The position numbers and the translations under genes were made by a program. From an uncultured Bacteroidales bacterium (GTDB taxonomy: Bacteria > Bacteroidota > Bacteroidia > Bacteroidales > Bacteroidaceae), in contig CALEFD010000077.1 of assembly GCA_937876995.1 (NCBI GenBank), forward strand, positions 1 to 33,646: a stretch of 33,646 nt of DNA, given 5' to 3'. Shown piece by piece: positions 24,381-32,839 of the stretch. The notes below the pieces were generated by a model. That model saw nothing but the letters and a program-made list of their open reading frames with translations, made no database searches and was not told the origin of the DNA. Each line of letters starts with the position of its first letter. Position 1 is the stretch's first letter.

Positions 24381-25180
24381 TGGCAAAGATTATTATCAGA
24401 CATATTATTATTGCTTTAGCTTTTATCTGCTATCCTCTGGCAAGTTTTGCCCAAGAGGCATTTACTGTTAATGACAGCATCAGAAATGCCAGAGTGGATA
24501 GCCTGTTCTCTACATTGAGCGACACTACCCGTTGGAATAGAGAAATGGAATTTGTCAGGAGTCTGAATTTTGAAACAGAAACAGATTCCACAATGTTCTT
24601 ACCTTCATTTTCCGACATTAAGACCAAAGATAAAAGAATTAAGTGGAAAGAGAAGGATAGTTTGATAATTGCGAATCTTGAAATTGCAAATCAAGAATGG
24701 TTACCAGACCCCAAAAAAGCTACCTGGATTGCATTGGCCTTTCCCGGTGGTGGACAGATTTATAACAAAAAGTATTGGAAATTGCCTATTGTATATGGAG
24801 GTTTTATAGGTTGCGTTTATGCGCTTTCCTGGAACGGACAGATGCTGAGAGATTATTCCAACGCATATTTGGACATTATGGACAACGACCCTAACACCAA
24901 GAGTTACGAAGATTTGCTACCCCCTAACTTTGATGTAGAATCAAATATGAATTGGTTGAAAGACGTTATCAAGAATAGAAAAAACAAATACAGGCGTTAT
25001 AGAGATATGAGTATATTTGCATTTGCGGGAGTATATCTGGTATCTGTAGTAGATGCATACGTAGATGCAGAACTCTCACATTTTGATGTATCGTCTGACG
25101 TAAGTATGAAGGTTACACCAAACATATCCATAGATAGGGGTATAGGCAACGTAGGTTTCAACCTGGCATTTAATTTCTAA
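24380..25180 (+). CDS. DUF5683 domain membrane-associated protein
   Basis: The 266-residue protein has a signal peptide (IIIALAFICYPLASFAQ) followed by a linker. A conserved domain then begins near PDPKKATWIALAFPGGGQIYNKKYWKLP, typical of DUF5683. It has two hydrophobic stretches (KLPIVYGGFIGCVYAL and the later FAFAGVYLVSVVDAYVDAEL region) separated by a polar loop with WNGQMLRDYSNAY. The family is specific to Bacteroidota and its function is unknown. The start overlaps the parB stop by one base, so its product is probably made with ParB. The lytic transglycosylase gene follows 15 nt later. The domain resembles small membrane proteins with a GGGQ-type turn, a weak hint only. Confidence 0.85.
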   Translation: MAKIIIRHIIIALAFICYPLASFAQEAFTVNDSIRNARVDSLFSTLSDTTRWNREMEFVRSLNFETETDSTMFLPSFSDIKTKDKRIKWKEKDSLIIANLEIANQEWLPDPKKATWIALAFPGGGQIYNKKYWKLPIVYGGFIGCVYALSWNGQMLRDYSNAYLDIMDNDPNTKSYEDLLPPNFDVESNMNWLKDVIKNRKNKYRRYRDMSIFAFAGVYLVSVVDAYVDAELSHFDVSSDVSMKVTPNISIDRGIGNVGFNLAFNF

Positions 25181-25195
25181 GCAACAGAAAGAAAT

Positions 25196-26470
25196 ATGAA
25201 TAAATACATCAAACATATATACACATTTGTTTTACTACTGTTTATCACTTTAGCTGTAAAAGCTCAATCAGATTCCATCGCGGTTTCTGATTCCGTTTAT
25301 ACAACTTCTGCCGATAGCACTATATGCCTGCCGGAGAGCTACTACATAGAATTAGACAGTCTGCTAAACGATTGGTACGCACGTCAATACATTGTTTACG
25401 ATTCAACCTGTATAACAGGATCTGCCAATGTAAAATTCAGCGACACTGTGTATGCAGAACGATTAAGCAGTTTGCCCACCATTGTTGAGATGCCGTACAA
25501 CTATCTTACCAGACAATATATAGACGCATACACTGGCAGAAATAAAGCGGTAATATCATACTGCTTGTCAATGATGAATTTCTACGAAGAGACATTTGTA
25601 AATGCACTTAATAAATATGGAGTACCCATAGAACTTAAATATCTGCCTATCATTGAATCGGCATTGAAACCTAAAGCTTATTCCAAAATGGGTGCCGCCG
25701 GTCTATGGCAGTTCATTTATAGCACCGGACGAACATACGGACTTTATGTAAACAGTTTGGTAGATGATAGATATGACGTGATAAAATGTAGTGAGGCTGC
25801 AGCCAAACACTTAAAAGATTTGTACAATATGTTTGGAGACTGGAGTCTTGCCATTGCTGCATATAATTGCGGTCCGGGAAATGTAAGCAAAGCTATTACC
25901 CGTTCCGGAGGCAAAAAGAATTTTTGGGATTTGTACCCATATCTACCAAATGAAACCAGGGGATATCTACCGGCATTTATTGCTGTTAACTACGCAATGA
26001 CATTCCATAAAGAGCATGGAATTTGTGCAATGGCAACTAATCAGCCGGACATAACAGATACAATTCACGTAAATAAGAATCTACACTTCCAGCAGATAAT
26101 TGATTTTTGTGGAATAGACAAAGATGAATTAAAAGCACTTAATCCGCAGTATCTTACTGAAGTTATTCCCGGTGCATATAAGACATACACTCTTAGACTA
26201 CCAATAGAACATATCAGACCTATAGTAGAAGCAGGAGATTCTCTATACGAACATAAAAAAGAGGAACTGTTTCCAAAGAGCAAATTGGCATACATCGATG
26301 ATGATATGAAGAACAGGAATACTTACATTGTCCACCGTATAAAAGATGGAGAGACATTGTCATCTATTGCTGTAAAATATCATACATCAGTTAAGAATAT
26401 TAAGAACTGGAATAACCTGAGCAGTGATAGAATTCGCGCAGGAAAAACTCTAAGAATCTATAATCGTTAA
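25196..26470 (+). CDS. mltD: membrane-bound or periplasmic lytic transglycosylase with LysM domain (MltD type)
   Basis: The 424-residue protein has a signal peptide (cleaved after VKA-Q). The SLT/GH23 catalytic domain spans about 115-260. Its catalytic Glu154 lies in IIESALKPKAYSKMGAAGLWQF-like sequence (key parts are ESALKP and GAAGLWQF), and AAYNCGPGNV marks the substrate groove. One LysM peptidoglycan-binding domain occupies about 374-424 (YIVHRIKDGETLSSIA to RAGKTLRI). It cleaves the MurNAc-GlcNAc bond leaving 1,6-anhydroMurNAc. E. coli MltD has two LysM repeats and a lipid anchor; this one has a single repeat and no lipobox. It sits between the DUF5683 gene and the Rel gene at 15 and 12 nt. 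Confidence 0.9.
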   Translation: MNKYIKHIYTFVLLLFITLAVKAQSDSIAVSDSVYTTSADSTICLPESYYIELDSLLNDWYARQYIVYDSTCITGSANVKFSDTVYAERLSSLPTIVEMPYNYLTRQYIDAYTGRNKAVISYCLSMMNFYEETFVNALNKYGVPIELKYLPIIESALKPKAYSKMGAAGLWQFIYSTGRTYGLYVNSLVDDRYDVIKCSEAAAKHLKDLYNMFGDWSLAIAAYNCGPGNVSKAITRSGGKKNFWDLYPYLPNETRGYLPAFIAVNYAMTFHKEHGICAMATNQPDITDTIHVNKNLHFQQIIDFCGIDKDELKALNPQYLTEVIPGAYKTYTLRLPIEHIRPIVEAGDSLYEHKKEELFPKSKLAYIDDDMKNRNTYIVHRIKDGETLSSIAVKYHTSVKNIKNWNNLSSDRIRAGKTLRIYNR

Positions 26471-26482
26471 TGAATTACCGTT

Positions 26483-28729
26483 ATGAGCGAAGAGAAACTA
26501 TTTTCAGCAGACGAAGAGAGATTGATTGACGAAGCGTTCAATCATCTTATAGATTGTTACTTGCAAACCAAGCATCGCAAAAAAGTAGAAATTATCACTA
26601 AAGCATTCCAGTTTGCACGTCAGGCACACAAAGGCGTAAGACGTCATTCTGGCGAACCATATATAATGCACCCGTTGGCTGTTGCCCAAATAGTATGTAG
26701 TGAAATAGGTTTGGGTTCAACATCCATCTGCTCTGCCCTACTACACGACGTTGTAGAAGACACCGACTACACTATTGACGATATCAAGAACGTATTTGGT
26801 CCAAAAATAGCTCAGATTGTAGATGGATTGACAAAAATTGCCGGTGGTATTTTTGGTGACAAGGCATCGGCACAGGCAGAAAATTTCAAGAAACTTCTGC
26901 TTACTATGTCGGACGATATTCGTGTAATACTTATTAAGATTGCAGACCGTCTGCATAACATGCGTACTCTTGAACACATGCTTCCGCGCAAACAGTATAA
27001 GATTGCCGGTGAAACACTATATCTGTACGCACCATTAGCATACAGATTAGGATTGAATAAAATCAAATCGGAATTAGAAGATTTAAGTTTCAGATTTGAG
27101 CATCCCAAAGAGTATAATGCCATTAAGGACAAGTTAGCCTTTTCAAGAGAAGAACTCAACAATGCCTATAAAGATTTTATAGGTCCTATAAACGATAAAC
27201 TTCAACAGATGGGTATTCAATATAGAATAATGGGTAGAATAAAGACCCCATATTCTATTTGGAGAAAGATGAATGCAAGAAATCTATCATTTGAAGAAGT
27301 TTACGACATTCTTGCAGTTAGAATTATATACGAACCACCTACTTCGGAAGTTGAATTAAGTGAATGTTTCAATATTTACTTGATGATTTCTGAAATATAC
27401 AAAGCCCACCCCGATAGATTACGAGACTGGGTTACACTGCCTAAAGCAAATGGTTATCAGGCACTTCATACAACCTTAATGAGTAATAGAGGTCAATGGG
27501 TTGAGGTACAGATAAGAAGTACCCGTATGGACGATATTGCCGAACAAGGTATTGCTGCACACTGGAAATACAAAGCCGGTACAGGTGCATACGATGAAGA
27601 CGAAAACGAATTAAATAAATGGTTAGAGACCATCAAAGAGATATTGGAAGATCCACAGCCTGACTCTATGGACTTTCTGGATACCATCAAATTGAATCTC
27701 TATTCATCAGAAATATTTGTCTTTACTCCAAAAGGAGAACTCAGAATGATGCCACAAGGCAGTACTGTTCTGGACTTTGCATTTACCATACACTCACAAA
27801 TGGGTACCAACTGTATTGGTGCTAAGGTCAATCAGAAACTGGAGCCTATTAATTACGAACTAAAAAGCGGTGACCAGATAGAGATTCTTACATCTAAAAG
27901 CAGTAAGGTAGATGCAGAATGGCTAAATATTGTTACTACAGCAAAAGCCAAAGGTCGAATTAAGGCCCTTCTAAGAAAAGAAGAGAGAGAATACCGAAAA
28001 TTTGGCGAAGCACTGTTTAACGAATTCCTGCATAAAGAAGATTTGGATGTAGATACCAACAAGATAGAAAAGCTTTGCAAGCTTCATGGTGTTGAATCCA
28101 GAGAAGAACTGATGTTAGCTATTGGACAAAAGAAAGTTCTCTTAAGCGATTCTGACAAATCAATAATAAAGGGAGAAAGCAGTAGTTGGTACAATCGTTT
28201 TAAACTATCGTTCTCTACAAAGAAAAAAGAGGTCAAGCCCTATTCGGAAAATGAAAACAACGAGAAAAAGAGTATTGATGTTAAGAAGACACTTGTAATA
28301 ACAGACCAGGACTTACATAAATACAAGTTAGCCCATTGTTGTCATCCGGTTCCGGGAGATAGTGTATTGGCTTTTGCCGAAGAAGATGGTACTATAACCA
28401 TTCACCAACGCAAGTGCGAAAAGGCCAATAAATTAAAATCTGCTATGGGTAATAGAATACTCACAGTAGATTGGCATACCGAAAGCAGTCTGTTCCCTGT
28501 ATCTATATATATGAAAGGTGTAGATAACATAGGAACATTGGCTAAGGTAACAGAAGTTATATCAGAAAAAATGAATGCCAACATTAAAAAGTTGACATTG
28601 GAATCGGAAGGCGGACTGTTTGAGGGTACAATTATTGTATTGGTTCACAGTCTGGACGAATTGGAGAACATTAAAAAGGGAATAAAGAAGATTACCAATA
28701 TTAAAACGGTTTTCCGCAAGGAGGAGTAG
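26483..28729 (+). CDS. long RelA/SpoT homologue, (p)ppGpp synthetase/hydrolase
   Basis: The 748-residue protein has the full RSH layout. An HD hydrolase domain spans about 45-195, with HSGEPYIMHP (55-64) and HDVVED (88-93) intact. The synthetase domain lies at about 230-365, with GRIKTPYSIWRKM and YDILAVRII, followed by a TGS domain near 405-465 (VFTPKGELRMMPQGS). A conserved Cys segment HCCHPVPGDSV and a C-terminal ACT domain (about 670-745) complete it. The synthetase loop reads DRLRDWV, closer to the basic RxKD form of bifunctional enzymes than to the acidic ExDD form of synthetase-only RelA. Together with the intact HD residues this suggests a bifunctional enzyme. It is the last gene of the parA operon; its 3' end overlaps the converging MerR-type gene by 29 bp. 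Confidence 0.92.
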   Translation: MSEEKLFSADEERLIDEAFNHLIDCYLQTKHRKKVEIITKAFQFARQAHKGVRRHSGEPYIMHPLAVAQIVCSEIGLGSTSICSALLHDVVEDTDYTIDDIKNVFGPKIAQIVDGLTKIAGGIFGDKASAQAENFKKLLLTMSDDIRVILIKIADRLHNMRTLEHMLPRKQYKIAGETLYLYAPLAYRLGLNKIKSELEDLSFRFEHPKEYNAIKDKLAFSREELNNAYKDFIGPINDKLQQMGIQYRIMGRIKTPYSIWRKMNARNLSFEEVYDILAVRIIYEPPTSEVELSECFNIYLMISEIYKAHPDRLRDWVTLPKANGYQALHTTLMSNRGQWVEVQIRSTRMDDIAEQGIAAHWKYKAGTGAYDEDENELNKWLETIKEILEDPQPDSMDFLDTIKLNLYSSEIFVFTPKGELRMMPQGSTVLDFAFTIHSQMGTNCIGAKVNQKLEPINYELKSGDQIEILTSKSSKVDAEWLNIVTTAKAKGRIKALLRKEEREYRKFGEALFNEFLHKEDLDVDTNKIEKLCKLHGVESREELMLAIGQKKVLLSDSDKSIIKGESSSWYNRFKLSFSTKKKEVKPYSENENNEKKSIDVKKTLVITDQDLHKYKLAHCCHPVPGDSVLAFAEEDGTITIHQRKCEKANKLKSAMGNRILTVDWHTESSLFPVSIYMKGVDNIGTLAKVTEVISEKMNANIKKLTLESEGGLFEGTIIVLVHSLDELENIKKGIKKITNIKTVFRKEE

Positions 28730-29066
28730 CATCCAATTCCTTACCTATCTCCAACAATTCATTTTTGATTGATTGCAGTCTGGTAACAATATCGTGCAGA
28801 TCTACAGTCTTTTTAGGGTTTTCTTTCAGTCTGACTTTTGCTCCGCTGATAGTAAGTCCCTGATCTTTTACCAAAAAAGAGATTAGCTCTATCAGTTCAA
28901 TATCTTTAACAGTATATTGACGTACACCTTTGGAATTCTTTTTTGGAGAGAGTTCCTTGAATTCCTTCTCCCAATAACGCAATGTGGTCTCCGGTACTCC
29001 AACTTTATCGGAAACCTCTTTTATTGAATAATACTTTTTCAGTTCTTTATTTGGATTGTATGCCAT
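28701..29066 (-). CDS. MerR family transcriptional regulator
   Basis: From the ATG at 29066 the protein has 121 residues. A winged helix-turn-helix starts at YYSIKEVSDKVGVPETTLRYWEKEF, followed by the wing GVRQYTVKDIELIELI and a dimerisation helix. No cysteine pattern for metal sensing is present and no effector domain is attached, so it is a short MerR-like protein whose signal is unknown. A TTG six codons upstream is in frame but would overlap the M23 peptidase stop; the ATG is preferred and lies 10 nt after that stop. Its 3' end runs 29 bp into the rel gene on the other strand. Confidence 0.88.
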   Translation of the reverse strand: MAYNPNKELKKYYSIKEVSDKVGVPETTLRYWEKEFKELSPKKNSKGVRQYTVKDIELIELISFLVKDQGLTISGAKVRLKENPKKTVDLHDIVTRLQSIKNELLEIGKELDATPPCGKPF

Positions 29067-29076
29067 ATCATCTAAT

Positions 29077-30045
29077 TTAATCAAATACCTTACCGTGGTT
29101 TTCTGCCATCTGAATCATCTCTTCATATTGTTCTGCATCTAAATCCATAAAGTAGTAGTTAACAGGATTCACATTTTTACCATCCACTAACACTTCATAA
29201 TGTAAATGCGGACCGGTACTTTTACCTGTAGAACCTGCCTTCGCTATCTCTTCTCCTCTAACAACTTTCTGTCCCTGCTTTACCAGCATTTTGCTAAGAT
29301 GAGCATATCTGGTTACATATCCATATCCGTGGTCTATCTCTATAAGATTACCATATGCCGTTTTCCACCTTGCATATTTAACCACACCATCGGCAGTTGC
29401 ATAGACCGGCGTACCTGTGTCGCAGGCAAAATCCATACCATAATGGAACTTACGAACATGATATACGGGGTCTGTACGGTAGCCGTAACCGGAAGCTGTA
29501 CGTTTTAAATCCTTATTTGCAACAGGCTGGATAGCCGGCATAGCTTTAATACGCAATTCCTGCTCTCTGGTAAATTCAACCACTTCGTTAAAAGAACGTG
29601 TCTGAACATAGAGTTTACGTTCCAACAAATCTATTTTTTGAGCAGTGTTTATTACCAATTCAGCATTTGGCATAGTCATCAAATCTTCATAGCGGTTTGT
29701 TCCGTTATAACTAACCTGACGAGAATCGGACGAAACAGGTTCGGCCTCCAAAAGTACTCTATAGAGATTATCATCTCTCTGTTCTATATCTTCTAATATC
29801 AACAAAGATTCATCAACCTTTTTGGAAAGCACTTTATATTGAGCCAAAAGTTCAGAATTTTCTTCTGCTAACTCTATGGCAGAAGGTGTCTTGATAGAAA
29901 AGAAGTAAATCAAGAAAAATACTCCTCCCAATAGGCAGGAGTAGAAGATTCTTGATATGTATGTCAAGAATTTCTGAGCCAATGTTGGATATATTCTTCT
30001 ATAGACTCTTTTCTGCGGATCGTACTGATAATAAACTTTTCTCAT
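29077..30045 (-). CDS. M23 family peptidoglycan endopeptidase with N-terminal membrane anchor
   Basis: From the ATG at 30045 the protein has 322 residues. A basic N-terminus (MRKVYYQYDPQKRVYRRIYPT) leads to one membrane helix (about 31-50) and then coiled-coil-like periplasmic sequence. The LytM/M23 domain follows, with zinc-binding HYGMD (His201, Asp205) and HLH (280-282). All expected zinc ligands are present, so it should be an active D,D-endopeptidase on peptidoglycan cross-links rather than an activator of EnvC/NlpD type. An 18-codon upstream extension starts with GTG and overlaps the promoter region, so it is rejected. The MerR-type gene follows 10 nt downstream and is probably cotranscribed. 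Confidence 0.9.
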   Translation of the reverse strand: MRKVYYQYDPQKRVYRRIYPTLAQKFLTYISRIFYSCLLGGVFFLIYFFSIKTPSAIELAEENSELLAQYKVLSKKVDESLLILEDIEQRDDNLYRVLLEAEPVSSDSRQVSYNGTNRYEDLMTMPNAELVINTAQKIDLLERKLYVQTRSFNEVVEFTREQELRIKAMPAIQPVANKDLKRTASGYGYRTDPVYHVRKFHYGMDFACDTGTPVYATADGVVKYARWKTAYGNLIEIDHGYGYVTRYAHLSKMLVKQGQKVVRGEEIAKAGSTGKSTGPHLHYEVLVDGKNVNPVNYYFMDLDAEQYEEMIQMAENHGKVFD

Positions 30046-30066
30046 ATACGAATAGATACTTCTGTG

Positions 30067-30074
30067 CAAATGTA
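30067..30074 (-). promoter_or_regulatory. -7 box for the M23 peptidase-merR pair
   Basis: The minus strand reads TACATTTG, matching TAnnTTTG, 21 bases before the ATG at 30045. Only 14 bp separate it from the divergent alaS -7 box, so the -33 regions of the two promoters must lie across each other. Confidence 0.5.
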
Positions 30075-30088
30075 GCAAAAAAATGTAG

Positions 30089-30096
30089 TATCTTTG
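30089..30096 (+). promoter_or_regulatory. -7 box for alaS
   Basis: TATCTTTG is a full consensus match followed by CACG, with a weak TGTG at 30063-30066 as possible -33. The start site would be near 30103, which excludes the in-frame TTG at 30094 and leaves a leader of about 40 nt. Confidence 0.55.
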
Positions 30097-30144
30097 CACG
30101 TTGTAAAATATATTGCAAATAAACGTTTATTGATATATAGCACT

Positions 30145-32754
30145 ATGATGACAGCTAAAGAGATTCGCGAATCTTACAAACAGTTCTTCAAGAGCAAGGA
30201 ACATCTTATAGTTCCATCTGCTCCTATGGTAGTTAAAGATGACCCTACACTGATGTTCACCAATGCAGGAATGAACCAGTTTAAGGATATTATTTTGGGA
30301 AATGCGCCTGCCAAAAGCAAGCGTGTAGCCGATTCACAGAAATGCTTGCGAGTAAGCGGTAAGCATAACGATTTAGAAGAGGTTGGACACGACACATATC
30401 ACCACACAATGTTTGAAATGTTGGGAAACTGGTCGTTTGGAGACTATTTTAAGAAAGAGGCCATTGAATGGGCTTGGGAATACCTTGTTGACGTTCTCAA
30501 AATAGATCCTAAAAACCTCTATGCAACAGTCTTTGAAGGAAGCGCTGAAGAGGGTTTGGAGCGCGATAACGAAGCAGCAGCCATTTGGGAACAATTCTTA
30601 CCAAAAGACCATATCCTAAATGGAAACAAACACGATAATTTCTGGGAAATGGGCGATACAGGTCCTTGTGGTCCTTGTTCAGAAATACATATAGATTCCA
30701 GATCGGAAGCTGAAAAAGCAGCAATACCGGGCTATCAGTTAGTAAACAAAGACCATCCACAGGTAATTGAAATCTGGAACCTGGTATTTATGCAATACAA
30801 CAGAAAGGCAGACCATTCACTTGAACCACTACCTGCAAAAGTAATAGATACAGGTATGGGATTTGAACGTTTGGTACGCACACTGCAAGGCAAAACATCA
30901 AACTATGACACAGATGTCTTCCAACCAATAATTAAGACAATTGGCGAGCTTACCGCATTGGAGTATGGCAAAGACGAACAGGTTGATGTTGCTATGCGAG
31001 TAGTTGCCGACCATATTCGTACCATTGCATTCTCCATTACAGATGGTCAGTTACCTTCTAATGCAAAAGCCGGTTACGTAATACGCAGAATACTACGTCG
31101 TGCTGTAAGATATGCCTACACATTCTTAAAACAGAAAGAGGCATTCCTTTACAAACTGATTCCTGCCCTAATTGACAATATGGGCGATGCATATCCGGAA
31201 CTTAATGCACAAAAGACACTTATTGAAAAGGTTATCATAGAAGAAGAGGAATCATTCTTGCGCACACTTGAAACAGGTATTAAACTGTTGGACAAAGTTA
31301 TAGCAGAAGCTAAAGACAACGGCACAACCACTATAAACGGCAAGAGTGCATTTACTCTGTACGACACATACGGATTCCCATTAGACCTGACAGAACTTAT
31401 TCTCCGTGAAAACGGAATGAACGTCAACATAGACGAGTTCAATGCAGAAATGGAGAAGCAGAAAGCACGTGCACGTAATGCTGCTGCAGTTGAGAATGGC
31501 GACTGGATAGTTCTAAAAGAGGGCGAAACAGAGTTCGTTGGCTATGATTTTACAGAATTTGAAACATCTATCTTGCGTTATCGTTCAGTTAAACAGAAAA
31601 ACGGAACCATTTGGCAGATAGTATTAGATAAAACTCCTTTCTATGCTGAAATGGGTGGTCAGGTAGGCGATACCGGTGTATTGGTAAGCGAATTTGAAAC
31701 CATAGAAATTCTCGACACCAAAAAAGAGAACGGTCTTGCACTGCATATTGCCAAAAAGATGCCTGAACATCTTGATGCTCCTATGATGGCTTGCGTAGAT
31801 ACAGAAAAACGTCGCGCTTGTGAAGCCAACCATACAGCTACACACCTTTTAGATGCTGCACTAAGAGAGGTTTTGGGCACACACGTTGAACAGAAAGGTT
31901 CATTGGTAACTCCGGATAGCCTTCGTTTTGACTTCTCTCATTTCCAAAAGGTTACAGAAGAAGAGATACGCAGAGTAGAAGAGATAGTAAATGCTCAGAT
32001 TCGCCAGGACATTCCTTTGATGGAACATAGAGACACCCCATTGGAAGAGGCCAAGAAAATGGGTGCTATAGCTCTGTTCGGAGAAAAGTATGGCGATAGA
32101 GTTCGCGTAGTTCAGTTTGGTCAGTCCATAGAGTTCTGCGGTGGTGTACACGCATCTTCTACCGGTCACATTGGAATGATAAAAATCATCAGTGAAAGTT
32201 CAATTGCTGCAGGTGTAAGACGTATAGAGGCTATCACAGGTACTGCAGTAGAAAATATGGTTGCCGAATTACAAGACACCATTTCATCTATCAAATCCAT
32301 TCTGCCCGGAAATGCAATCACAGCATCTGTTCAGAAGTTGATAGAAGAGAATAACGCATTGAAGAAACAGTTGGAAGAGTTCCAGAAAGAGAAAACCATT
32401 CAACTGAAGAAGACTCTTGCTGACAGCATAAAGAGCATTGGCGACATAAAAGTTATTAGCGCTGTTCTACCTGTTTCTGCTAATGTTGCCAGAGATCTGG
32501 CATTCCAGCTACGTGGAGAAATCACAGAAAAACTTGTTGTTGTAATAGGCAGTGTAGATGCAGACAAGCCACTGCTTACAGTAAGCGTAAGCGATGACCT
32601 GACACAACAATACAATGCAGGTCAGTTGGTACGCGAAGCTGCTAAACTGATACAAGGTGGTGGTGGCGGACAAGCACACTATGCTACAGCCGGTGGTAAG
32701 AACAAAGACGGACTGCAGCAGGCTGTAGATTCAATAATAGAAAAGATCCATTAA
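30145..32754 (+). CDS. alaS: alanine-tRNA ligase AlaS
   Basis: The 869-residue protein has the full bacterial layout: class II aminoacylation domain (about 1-360; motif 1 near SAPMVVKDDPTLMFTNAGM), tRNA-recognition region, editing domain and C-Ala domain. Editing-site zinc ligands are HTATH (563-567) and CGGVH (Cys665, His669), all intact, so serine and glycine mischarging should be corrected. The C-terminal glycine-rich GGGGGQAHYATAGG is the usual C-Ala motif. The paired ATGs at 30145 and 30148 could both serve; the first gives MMTAKEIRES, matching related enzymes that start MLTAKEIRES. It is divergent from the M23 peptidase gene and ends at a strong hairpin terminator. Confidence 0.97.
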   Translation: MMTAKEIRESYKQFFKSKEHLIVPSAPMVVKDDPTLMFTNAGMNQFKDIILGNAPAKSKRVADSQKCLRVSGKHNDLEEVGHDTYHHTMFEMLGNWSFGDYFKKEAIEWAWEYLVDVLKIDPKNLYATVFEGSAEEGLERDNEAAAIWEQFLPKDHILNGNKHDNFWEMGDTGPCGPCSEIHIDSRSEAEKAAIPGYQLVNKDHPQVIEIWNLVFMQYNRKADHSLEPLPAKVIDTGMGFERLVRTLQGKTSNYDTDVFQPIIKTIGELTALEYGKDEQVDVAMRVVADHIRTIAFSITDGQLPSNAKAGYVIRRILRRAVRYAYTFLKQKEAFLYKLIPALIDNMGDAYPELNAQKTLIEKVIIEEEESFLRTLETGIKLLDKVIAEAKDNGTTTINGKSAFTLYDTYGFPLDLTELILRENGMNVNIDEFNAEMEKQKARARNAAAVENGDWIVLKEGETEFVGYDFTEFETSILRYRSVKQKNGTIWQIVLDKTPFYAEMGGQVGDTGVLVSEFETIEILDTKKENGLALHIAKKMPEHLDAPMMACVDTEKRRACEANHTATHLLDAALREVLGTHVEQKGSLVTPDSLRFDFSHFQKVTEEEIRRVEEIVNAQIRQDIPLMEHRDTPLEEAKKMGAIALFGEKYGDRVRVVQFGQSIEFCGGVHASSTGHIGMIKIISESSIAAGVRRIEAITGTAVENMVAELQDTISSIKSILPGNAITASVQKLIEENNALKKQLEEFQKEKTIQLKKTLADSIKSIGDIKVISAVLPVSANVARDLAFQLRGEITEKLVVVIGSVDADKPLLTVSVSDDLTQQYNAGQLVREAAKLIQGGGGGQAHYATAGGKNKDGLQQAVDSIIEKIH

Positions 32755-32783
32755 TTGTAGAACGATAGAGTTTTTTATGGAAG

Positions 32784-32824
32784 GATAACGTCGGAATTTG
32801 GTATTTCGGCGTTATCTGTTTTTT
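32784..32824 (+). terminator. terminator after alaS
   Basis: A 14-bp stem with two G-U pairs (32784-32797 with 32803-32816, core GATAACG/CGTTATC) has a 5-nt loop and is followed by a T-run to 32824. It lies between alaS and the converging helicase gene. Confidence 0.8.
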
Positions 32825-32839
32825 ATGGGTTGAACCACC

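Noticed and set aside
22585..24400. parS site near parAB
   Set aside because: I looked for the TGTTTCACGTGAAACA-type palindrome here and elsewhere in the window and saw none; the palindrome at 22683 is unrelated in sequence.
30046..30099. GTG start giving the M23 peptidase 18 extra residues
   Set aside because: The extension covers the divergent promoter region, and MRKVYYQYDP is the expected N-terminus.
30094..30144. TTG start giving alaS 17 extra residues
   Set aside because: It overlaps the -7 box TATCTTTG and the added residues do not belong to the AlaS N-terminus.
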